A DNA stretch of 53,231 nt from an uncultured Oscillospiraceae bacterium. Its GTDB lineage: Bacteria > Bacillota > Clostridia > Oscillospirales > Ruminococcaceae. Location of the stretch: the NCBI GenBank assembly GCA_934444765.1, contig CAKSDC010000016.1:1-53231 (forward strand). The letters are read 5' to 3'. Under the pieces are notes generated by a model. That model saw nothing but the letters and a program-made list of their open reading frames with translations, was not told the DNA's origin and made no database searches. Below are positions 8,792 to 16,504 of this stretch, in pieces; within the stretch, counting starts at the first letter, position 1, and every line of letters starts with the position of its first letter. The translations under genes and the position numbers were made by a program.

Positions 8792-10570
8792 TTAAAATCC
8801 TACCACTTGAGTTTGAGCCTCAGCACGTAGACATTCACCATTTCTAAACTCTCCCTCGGCTATTAAAGAACCGTCTTTAGTATCGTACAGCTTGCCTTGA
8901 CCGTTTAACTGTCCCAATAAAAAGCTACCCTCATAGACCTTTGCACCCGTATTATAATCGTACAGAACGCCCTCTCCGTCATATTGACCACTTCTAAACG
9001 TTCCGATATATATAGGATACTTAGTAGTAGCGTTATAGCTTTTACCGTCGCCGTCGAACATACCATTATAGAAGCCTCCAGTATATACCAAGTTACCAGT
9101 ATTAGTATCGAATAGTTTACCTTCACCACTGTATAGGTCCTCTGAGTATTCACCGTCGTATAGTAGCTTGTCGTTTACATACTGTTTTCCTGAACCTTCA
9201 CGTTTACCATTAGCGAACGTACCCACGTACTTGCGTATCTGATTATTAGTATATTCATATAGTGTACCTTCACCGTCGTATAGACCGTTAGTCACACTAC
9301 CAGAATATTTAATACGATTATAGTCATCATATACTATAGTAGTACCAGAAGCGTCATCACCTTGATAGATTACATTACCATCACTATCGTACTTAGTACC
9401 CTCTCCACTGATAGCACCATTAGAAAATTCCCCTTGATAGACTACTTTCTTATCTTTATACAGTTTACCTGAACCGTTATATACACCGTTAGAAAACTCT
9501 CCCTCATATATAGTGTAGCCGTCTTTAGAGTACATAGTACCAGTGCCACTATATACACCGTCTACAAATTCGCCTTGATACATAGTCTTTCCGTTATCGT
9601 AATATAGAGTACCTGAACCGTTATATACGCCGTCTTTTACAGAACCAATATAGAAAGGTGTAGTACCGTCGTTGTAGTAAGTTTTAATAGTACCCTCTAT
9701 GATAGCGTCATCTTGAAAAGTACCAACGTATACTAATTCACCGTTAAGATACTCCTTGCCTGAACCGTTTCGCAAACCGTTGGAAAATTCCCCTGAGTAT
9801 ACAAGTTTTCCACTCTGATATAGTTTTCCAACACCCTCATATACACCAGATACAAACTCTCCTTCGTATAGTACGTTTCCATTACTTTCGTACAGAGTAC
9901 CATTACCACAGTATAGACCGTCTTTAAACTCGCCTATGTATATAAGTTCCTCATCATATCCGAATAGTACGCCTTGTCCAGAGTATTTATTTAGTTCAAA
10001 GTCTCCGCTATACTCCACGTTTCCGTTTAAGTGATATGTCTGTCCTGTACCAGAGTACATTTCATTTTCAAAACCGCCTTGATATAGCATATTACCTTCG
10101 TAATCGTAAAGAGTTCCATCTCCGTTAATTCTACCGTCTTCAAGACTACCCGTAAATATAATATCCCCGTCTTTAGATAGCAAGTTCACCTTACCAGTGT
10201 AGCCGACCATATCGGTAGTATTTAGATAGATATCTTTAGTAAACAGTTTAGAACACACATAAGGATACACATACTTAACACAGACTATCGATAGTAATAG
10301 TATCAATAGTACTATAGCGAACATTAAAACTTTAGCCACATAGTAGTTACTAAAAGCGATGTAATCTTTTAAACTTTTAGGTTTTATATGAGTAGCATCT
10401 TTTACTTCTTCACGGATATCGTTAGTAATCTTAGTTGCGATACCTGTAGGATTGAATATAGTTCTTATCCTATACTTTATAGAGTTAATCGGTGATAACA
10501 ATAATATCTTTAAAGAGTTAGCAAGATACTTAATAGTCTGTAGTATGCTAAAGTCGTCATTGAACTTCAT
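8792..10570 (-). CDS. Membrane-anchored MORN-repeat protein
   Basis: This 592-residue protein has a basic N-terminal region (1-75), one membrane segment (about 79-104), then about 17 MORN repeats (Y-x-G-x-F-x-x-G...G-x-G-x-L-Y) from about 124 to 585. By the positive-inside rule the repeats should lie outside the membrane. MORN repeats form extended beta sheets that act as scaffolds or bind membrane and protein partners; they are not a standard CIS part. The gene sits inside the operon between the pseudokinase-like and DUF4255 genes, so it may anchor or guide the apparatus at the cell envelope (inference). Many near-identical codon blocks show expansion by duplication. Confidence 0.85.
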   Translation of the reverse strand: MKFNDDFSILQTIKYLANSLKILLLSPINSIKYRIRTIFNPTGIATKITNDIREEVKDATHIKPKSLKDYIAFSNYYVAKVLMFAIVLLILLLSIVCVKYVYPYVCSKLFTKDIYLNTTDMVGYTGKVNLLSKDGDIIFTGSLEDGRINGDGTLYDYEGNMLYQGGFENEMYSGTGQTYHLNGNVEYSGDFELNKYSGQGVLFGYDEELIYIGEFKDGLYCGNGTLYESNGNVLYEGEFVSGVYEGVGKLYQSGKLVYSGEFSNGLRNGSGKEYLNGELVYVGTFQDDAIIEGTIKTYYNDGTTPFYIGSVKDGVYNGSGTLYYDNGKTMYQGEFVDGVYSGTGTMYSKDGYTIYEGEFSNGVYNGSGKLYKDKKVVYQGEFSNGAISGEGTKYDSDGNVIYQGDDASGTTIVYDDYNRIKYSGSVTNGLYDGEGTLYEYTNNQIRKYVGTFANGKREGSGKQYVNDKLLYDGEYSEDLYSGEGKLFDTNTGNLVYTGGFYNGMFDGDGKSYNATTKYPIYIGTFRSGQYDGEGVLYDYNTGAKVYEGSFLLGQLNGQGKLYDTKDGSLIAEGEFRNGECLRAEAQTQVVGF

Positions 10571-10588
10571 GTAAATTATTACTCCTTT

Positions 10589-11464
10589 CTACTCGGTATT
10601 AGAAGTATACTCTTTAATGTTTAAAGTACCTATAGTTTTATACGTATCGTATTGAGAGGTATCTTTATCATTATAGCCTAAAGCCAAATATATTAAGTAC
10701 GCTATAGCAGAAAACACTATCAAGCACAGAATACATGGTTTAATAAGTTTAACTACATACTTTATTCTATTCCAAAATACTAACCACTTGTTAGGTTTAG
10801 TGTTATCTACAGTAGCCTCTTTAAGCTGACTATATACTGCTATATATTTAGAGTATAGTTCAATAGGTTGAGTATACTCTTGCAAGTTTAGAGTTTTACA
10901 GTATTCTGTTAGTAGACTATAGTTACCACTTTCACATTCAGAATGCAATATAGCCTCTACTACTTTACTAAGAGAACCTTGTAAACTTTTAAAGTCCAAA
11001 CTATCGTAGTTAGAAATCTGTTTTAGATTGTACTTAAAATGAACCTCCAAAGTATCGGAAATAGTAATACTATTACTGTTTAGTATATCCGTCTGCATGG
11101 AATAAGGCATACTTAACATGACTATTTTTTCTATAATATTTTTAACTATTTCGGAACGTTCCAAAGTAGAGTATCTATCGTTTAACTTATCGAATAGTAA
11201 AGGTTCTTCATAGTGTTTAAACATAGCATAGAATACGTTATCTTGTGAAAAACAGTCTACTAAGTCGGAAAACTTTTTATTCTTTAGTTGAGTGTTCAAC
11301 ATAGGCATGACTTTGTACACCATAGAATAGTTCATAACTTTAAGTACTTCATACTTGTTAGACTTTTCTTCTAATAGGTCAGTACATAGCATATATTCAT
11401 AGTCAACGGACTTATCCATTACTTGAATAACGTATAGGTTTCTATCGATGGTTTTTATGTTCAT
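10589..11464 (-). CDS. Single-pass membrane protein, weakly pseudokinase-like
   Basis: This protein has 291 residues. The first 230 are predicted soluble, followed by a basic stretch (K-P-N-K-W...R-I-K), one membrane segment (about 241-265) and a short tail. The soluble part has a weak kinase-like rhythm: V-F-Y-A-M-F-K-H-Y-E-E-P-L-L-F near the place of a hinge, then N-S-I-T-I-S-D-T-L-E-V-H-F near the place of a catalytic loop, with no catalytic Asp motif. This recalls EssB/YukC pseudokinases of type VII secretion, but the resemblance is by eye and weak. It lies between the baseplate genes and the MORN gene in one operon. I would otherwise call it a hypothetical membrane protein. Confidence 0.6.
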   Translation of the reverse strand: MNIKTIDRNLYVIQVMDKSVDYEYMLCTDLLEEKSNKYEVLKVMNYSMVYKVMPMLNTQLKNKKFSDLVDCFSQDNVFYAMFKHYEEPLLFDKLNDRYSTLERSEIVKNIIEKIVMLSMPYSMQTDILNSNSITISDTLEVHFKYNLKQISNYDSLDFKSLQGSLSKVVEAILHSECESGNYSLLTEYCKTLNLQEYTQPIELYSKYIAVYSQLKEATVDNTKPNKWLVFWNRIKYVVKLIKPCILCLIVFSAIAYLIYLALGYNDKDTSQYDTYKTIGTLNIKEYTSNTE

Positions 11465-11501
11465 AAAAGTGGTATCACCTACTCTCTGTAGAATATTATC
11501 G

Positions 11502-13250
11502 TTAAGATAAATCGCCTACTATTACGTATACCGAAGTCTTAACTTCTGGATACGCTTCACTTTGAGCCACAACTTCGTATATACCAGCAGTGTTAGGAGC
11601 TGTATACATACCGTTAGAGTTGATAGTTCCGCTATTGCTACCATTTACAGACCATACCACTCCCTTATCGTTGATATTTTCAAAAGTAGCGGTAAAGTAG
11701 CAAGTCTGCATAACGGATAGTTCCACCATAGAAGGTTGAATGTATATTCTTCTATTATGAGTTTCATCTTCTAACTCTTTAACTTTTATAGCAGTCCAAT
11801 GAATTTTAACCTTGTTAGTGGTAGTATTATCAAGTAGTCTAATACCTATTACGAACTGTCCAGTAGTAGTATCCAACTTAACGGCAGTTTCGCACTTGAC
11901 CGAAAGTCCGTCGAACACCTCAGCAGAACCATATACTATAGAACTACTCTCTGAAACGTCGGTAGCACACCCTAAAGTGATACTTACTGCACCTAAACCT
12001 AATCCATGAGCGATACTCTTAGACTGAAATACTTGTCCAAACTTTCCGCCAATGCCTAAGTCTATAACTTCTTCTCCAGAAGACACCATATAGTTACTAT
12101 CGGTTATAGCATCATTTTTGATAGGCTTAACACTTTGAATATTTCCAACGTTAAGACTATCACTATTAACAGTATCCAAACGTTGTAGAAGTAGTTCGTT
12201 CATAATGTTAGCAGTTTGACCACTGTACACATACTGATTAAATGGCATAGGTTCTATACTGTCTATTAGATATGTATTCTTAGCCCTAACAAGGTATATC
12301 TTAGCTAAGTATATACTATACTGATAAGAGTTATACTTTAATATACTCTCCATAGACTTATTATAGTACTCTTTAAGAACTTGATGTTCTAAATCGCCAG
12401 CTACTACTTTAACCTTTATACTAAATGGAGTATCTAAACTATGAACCATAACACCGTCTTTAGATATCTGTAGACTGCCCATACTCTCTATTAAGGCGTA
12501 ATCGTCCTTAACGTTTGCCACGTTTAGAGTATACGATAGTGTATAACTCTTAGACTTTTTGTGCTTGCTCTCATCAAACTCTACGTTTAGTATATCCGCT
12601 TGATTATGCGTTAAACAGGTCAACTTAATAGGATACTTAAAAGATATATTACTTTCAAAAGTGCTGTTCTTATCCACAATAACTTCTAACTTTAAAGTAC
12701 CATTAGATTTACAGAATAGAGATACTCTCTGTCTAATAGTATATTGCGAACCCTTATATATAGTCTTATTGCTAACATAGTATGGAGTAGTAGTATTAAC
12801 TTCGGTATTAGGTTCTTTAGAAGTTAAGTATAAAGAGTAATTTTCTATATAGCTATTGCACTCTAAACTTTGATTAGAAGAACTCTTTCCTGCTATGCTA
12901 TATACTGGTTGAGCCTCCTGTTCGTTGTAGTCTATACATAGATAGAAGTAGTCGTCTTCTTTTGAAGTATCAAACCCCTCAATGGAAGATAGTTTTTTAA
13001 TAATAGGAGTATCTACTACTATTTCTCTACCTGCGAAGTCTATACCTACGCCAGCCTCTACTGAGATAGTCTTTTCATCTATAGCTATTACGTTTAAACC
13101 GCATACTACACCTGTACCGTGTAGATATCTATTAATGAACCTACGTTTATTATTCATATACTCCTGTTCAAGTACAAAGTCGTTTACGGTCAAGTGTTTA
13201 CCATAATAGTATCTATTTCTTTCAAAAGGGAAAAAGTTTATTTTTTTCAA
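11502..13250 (-). CDS. Baseplate- or fibre-associated CIS protein with C-terminal Ig-like domain
   Basis: This is a 582-residue protein. The first 100 residues (R-N-R-Y-Y-Y-G-K-H-L-T-V-N-D-F, E-Q-E-Y, L-H-G-T-G-V-V-C-G-L) match a conserved N-terminal domain seen in proteins encoded next to CIS baseplate genes. The middle is beta-rich. The last 80 residues form a bacterial Ig-like domain (V-V-W-S-V-N-G...G-T-I-N-S-N-G-M-Y-T-A-P). An Ig-like end suggests surface display or target binding, as in tail fibres (inference). The start is TTG, with GAAGG 8 bases before it. The gene follows the gpI-like gene with a 23-base gap. Confidence 0.7.
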   Translation of the reverse strand: MKKINFFPFERNRYYYGKHLTVNDFVLEQEYMNNKRRFINRYLHGTGVVCGLNVIAIDEKTISVEAGVGIDFAGREIVVDTPIIKKLSSIEGFDTSKEDDYFYLCIDYNEQEAQPVYSIAGKSSSNQSLECNSYIENYSLYLTSKEPNTEVNTTTPYYVSNKTIYKGSQYTIRQRVSLFCKSNGTLKLEVIVDKNSTFESNISFKYPIKLTCLTHNQADILNVEFDESKHKKSKSYTLSYTLNVANVKDDYALIESMGSLQISKDGVMVHSLDTPFSIKVKVVAGDLEHQVLKEYYNKSMESILKYNSYQYSIYLAKIYLVRAKNTYLIDSIEPMPFNQYVYSGQTANIMNELLLQRLDTVNSDSLNVGNIQSVKPIKNDAITDSNYMVSSGEEVIDLGIGGKFGQVFQSKSIAHGLGLGAVSITLGCATDVSESSSIVYGSAEVFDGLSVKCETAVKLDTTTGQFVIGIRLLDNTTTNKVKIHWTAIKVKELEDETHNRRIYIQPSMVELSVMQTCYFTATFENINDKGVVWSVNGSNSGTINSNGMYTAPNTAGIYEVVAQSEAYPEVKTSVYVIVGDLS

Positions 13251-13273
13251 AAGTAATACCTTCTTTCAATATT

Positions 13274-14395
13274 TTATAGTACAGTAAAGTATAGCGAAGA
13301 GTTACCGTCTAAAGTAATAGAGGATAGTTCGCTTAACTCGGTATTTATGCCCATATAAGAGTAGCCATCTAATAGTATCACAGGTTGTAAGACTATCAAG
13401 TTTACTTCCATGTGAGCAGGTTTAACACTATCGATAATCTTCAATAGCGTTTCGTACTGTGCATTGGATTTAATAGTATCGCTTTTAATTAGCACAGTAA
13501 ATACGAACGGACTGCTATCGTATAGTTTCTGATATAGTAGTTTAGTATTATGGTCTAAACTTTTATCGTACAGACTGTTACTTTCTACTACTATAGGGAG
13601 TTCACCAGTATATAGTTCTACCATTTTAGAGATACTCTCTTTAGTTCCGAATATCTTATATATGCTTACTATATTTTTTAACAGATATCTTAATTGAGCA
13701 TCGTTCCACATATAGCAATCGTTAATGCCCACCCAAGAAGATATCCATTCTAAAAACTCTCTGTTAGCAACGTCAGGATTGAATAGCACGTCTAAGTTAT
13801 CTATTTTAGTTTCCATATCCTCATACAGACTTTGAAATATAGAAAGATATCTTTCCGTAAAAGAAGCACTTTTAGTATTCTGCCTGTATATTTCAGGAAG
13901 ATACTCTATCCAGTGTTTTCCCTTGATATACGCTTTAACGGTCTTAATTGACGGTAACACACTATGTTGAGCGAAAAATTCAGCCTTAAACCAAAAGTAT
14001 CTACCTTTAAGAGTTCTAAACACTTCTTCTTCTGGATTTATAATAGTTTCGGTAGAGCAACTTTTAAATAGAGCGTCTTTTTCATATACTGGAATATCTA
14101 AACTTCTAACTATATAGTATATATCCAACTTTTCGCCGTTAGCGTCTAAGATGTAGGGTTCATCGTTAGCAAAAAAAGTAAGTCTAATAGTAGTGTTGTT
14201 AGGAATATCAGCATCTACTGTGAGTTTATACCAAATAGTCTGCTTATCTAAACTATCGAACACACTTGAATAGAACACTCCCGAAGTACTACCCTCTTTA
14301 ATGGTAAGTCCCGAACCTTCTTTGAACACTATATCTTCTTTGTATCCGTGAATATAGTCTGCTTTTCTGTTTAGAATGTAGTATCTACTCTTCAA
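13274..14395 (-). CDS. gpI-like phage tail protein (tail_TIGR02242 type) of CIS baseplate
   Basis: The core at about residues 150-270 (Y-L-P-E-I-Y-R-Q, S-F-T-E-R-Y-L-S-I-F-Q-S, F-L-E-W-I-S-S-W-V-G, L-L-K-N-I) is typical of the phage P2 gpI / TIGR02242 tail family. These proteins help join wedge subunits at the baseplate rim. The frame reaches a GTG at 14440 that overlaps the upstream gene by 32 bases. A TTG at 14395 has AGGAAG 9 bases upstream and leaves a 13-base gap, so I prefer it (373 residues). It follows the second baseplate J gene, the usual order in Afp-like clusters. Confidence 0.8.
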   Translation of the reverse strand: MKSRYYILNRKADYIHGYKEDIVFKEGSGLTIKEGSTSGVFYSSVFDSLDKQTIWYKLTVDADIPNNTTIRLTFFANDEPYILDANGEKLDIYYIVRSLDIPVYEKDALFKSCSTETIINPEEEVFRTLKGRYFWFKAEFFAQHSVLPSIKTVKAYIKGKHWIEYLPEIYRQNTKSASFTERYLSIFQSLYEDMETKIDNLDVLFNPDVANREFLEWISSWVGINDCYMWNDAQLRYLLKNIVSIYKIFGTKESISKMVELYTGELPIVVESNSLYDKSLDHNTKLLYQKLYDSSPFVFTVLIKSDTIKSNAQYETLLKIIDSVKPAHMEVNLIVLQPVILLDGYSYMGINTELSELSSITLDGNSSLYFTVL

Positions 14396-14408
14396 AAATA
14401 ACCACTTC

Positions 14409-16481
14409 CTATCTACTTTCAAATATGGTATACTCTGCACTGTTTAGATACGCTATACCACTACTACATAGAGTAATATCTCCATTATCGCTAACCTGAT
14501 AGTTAGAACCGTTAGCCGTAACACTTAAAGACTTAACATAGTCTACACACTCTAAAGTATCTAACAGACAGTACACGTTACTATAGCTTATAGTTCCACC
14601 TAAAGTAAATTGACTACTATTGAATAGCTCTATAACTGCCTGTTTAATAACGTCATAAGAGTTTGCATAGTGAGACTTAGTACACACTTCGGCGTATACG
14701 TCTATACCTATATATTGCGGAGATACTACCGTTACTTTAGTTCCTATCAACCTTTTGGAGTTTACAGCGTTTAGAATATTCTTGATATACGCACTACTCA
14801 AAGTAGGTTGTTTATAGTTAGAGTATGGCTGAACTATCAAGGTCACACCATTAGTATCATAATAAGGTTCTGTAGCTATGGCTCTGCACTTGCTGACCAT
14901 TAATCCTTGAGTATTATATACACAGTCTTCAAAGTCTTTAAAGGTGATACATCTTTCCGAAGCCTCTAACGACTTATTAAAGCGTACAAAACTTTCCTCT
15001 ATAGTTTCAGCAGAACGTCCACCAGTAGCTACTGAGATACTATTTAGTTCCACATTAGAACAGTCCGAACACTTTAGAACGTTAGCTTTAATGTTGCCGT
15101 CTTTAGCAAGAGTTTCGGAGTAACCTATTAATACCATATCGCCGTCTGGGGATAGTCCACGTTCGCCGTCTCCGAATATTAGTCTACCATGTACTTCATC
15201 TAATATATACTCTCTGGAGTTTTCATTAGAAGTATCAAAATTTTCTCTCTGTTGCCAAGTGTAGAACACACCGTCGAACTTATCATACACCATAAGTGAA
15301 AAGTCTTTACCGACTATACTATTACTATCCAAATTAACTTCCTGATATGGAAATCCTGTACCAGTACCGACTATCTTTTTATCGTATATAGAGTTATCAT
15401 AAGCTACTACTCTAACGCCGTCGAAGTTCATCTTTAGCATTATGGAAAATACTAACTTACAGTCTAAGCCGTCGTTAAAGACTACTTTTTTATACTTTCG
15501 ATATCTTATATACTTGTCGCCATACTTAAAGTATACGTCTATACTTCCTGATACTGCCACTCTTGAACGTGGTAGTAGTAACTCAAAATTTTGAATAGTA
15601 TCAAAATCGTAATATTGAACCAACGTCTGCTTTTGAACTACATCAAAAGTGTTGACTTTCAGTTCGGTGATAACTGGTGGAATATCATATTCGCAGTCAG
15701 TAAGTATAAACGATATAGTATATCCGTTATCATACTTTAGTTGAGAAGTATCTTTTGGTATCTTTAAAGTGATACTTCCACTTTGCAAGAATGCAAAAGT
15801 TTGGTCTTGTACTATTTGAACGTCTTCCCAACCGTTGACGGTTAAACACTTAACCTTAAAGTTAGCTATTGGAGTATATATACTCTTATCTACTATAGGA
15901 TTTCTCTTAACTGGATAGTCGTTATATATAGAACAGTATATAGTAAACTCTCTATCGTAAGGTATCACGTTTTCAAAAGTGACTTTAAATTCACTTCCTA
16001 CTTTGCAACTATCCCCGAATGGTAGTATATACAACATACGATTAGTTATTAACCTATCCTTTTCGCTTGAAAAGTTTATCACTTCTTCAGTGCTAAGAGT
16101 AACACACTTAATCTGATTATTCAGTATCAACTGAGGCTTAACGGTTTCAAAGCATACACTATTAGCGAACATTCTACAATATGGTAAGAGTTCTAAGTCT
16201 GCATCTATTTTAGACTTTCCCTCTATAGTAACCGTTGACGCTTGCTTACTTATTCTATCCATTCCCAATATGGTTAGATACTTTTCTTTTAAACCGTCGC
16301 TAAGCTGATTGATATAGTACTGTTGCATCTCTTTAAACCATGAGAATAGTTCTATAAAAGTAATACCAGCATCATGAGAGTTATAGTCTGTCCATTCAGG
16401 GCATATTTGGGATATCATATTTTTAGCATTTTCGTTTATGTCGCTAAAGTATTCGTCGTCTAAGTTGGGCATAGGTATCAT
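14409..16481 (-). CDS. Baseplate J-like wedge protein (Afp12/gp6-like)
   Basis: This 690-residue protein opens with D-D-E-Y-F-S-D-I and carries W-T-D-Y-N-S-H-D-A-G-I-T-F-I-E-L-F-S-W near residue 35, a hallmark of the second baseplate J protein of CIS. The baseplate J core lies at about 470-560 (T-G-G-R-S-A-E-T-I-E-E-S-F, then R-C-I-T-F-K-D-F-E). The beta-rich middle part (about 100-440) is long. The ATG at 16481 has GAAAGGAAG upstream. It follows the larger baseplate J gene after 23 bases; the two are expected to form the wedge heterodimer. Confidence 0.85.
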   Translation of the reverse strand: MIPMPNLDDEYFSDINENAKNMISQICPEWTDYNSHDAGITFIELFSWFKEMQQYYINQLSDGLKEKYLTILGMDRISKQASTVTIEGKSKIDADLELLPYCRMFANSVCFETVKPQLILNNQIKCVTLSTEEVINFSSEKDRLITNRMLYILPFGDSCKVGSEFKVTFENVIPYDREFTIYCSIYNDYPVKRNPIVDKSIYTPIANFKVKCLTVNGWEDVQIVQDQTFAFLQSGSITLKIPKDTSQLKYDNGYTISFILTDCEYDIPPVITELKVNTFDVVQKQTLVQYYDFDTIQNFELLLPRSRVAVSGSIDVYFKYGDKYIRYRKYKKVVFNDGLDCKLVFSIMLKMNFDGVRVVAYDNSIYDKKIVGTGTGFPYQEVNLDSNSIVGKDFSLMVYDKFDGVFYTWQQRENFDTSNENSREYILDEVHGRLIFGDGERGLSPDGDMVLIGYSETLAKDGNIKANVLKCSDCSNVELNSISVATGGRSAETIEESFVRFNKSLEASERCITFKDFEDCVYNTQGLMVSKCRAIATEPYYDTNGVTLIVQPYSNYKQPTLSSAYIKNILNAVNSKRLIGTKVTVVSPQYIGIDVYAEVCTKSHYANSYDVIKQAVIELFNSSQFTLGGTISYSNVYCLLDTLECVDYVKSLSVTANGSNYQVSDNGDITLCSSGIAYLNSAEYTIFESR

Positions 16482-16504
16482 AAGTACACACTTCCTTTCT
16501 AAAG

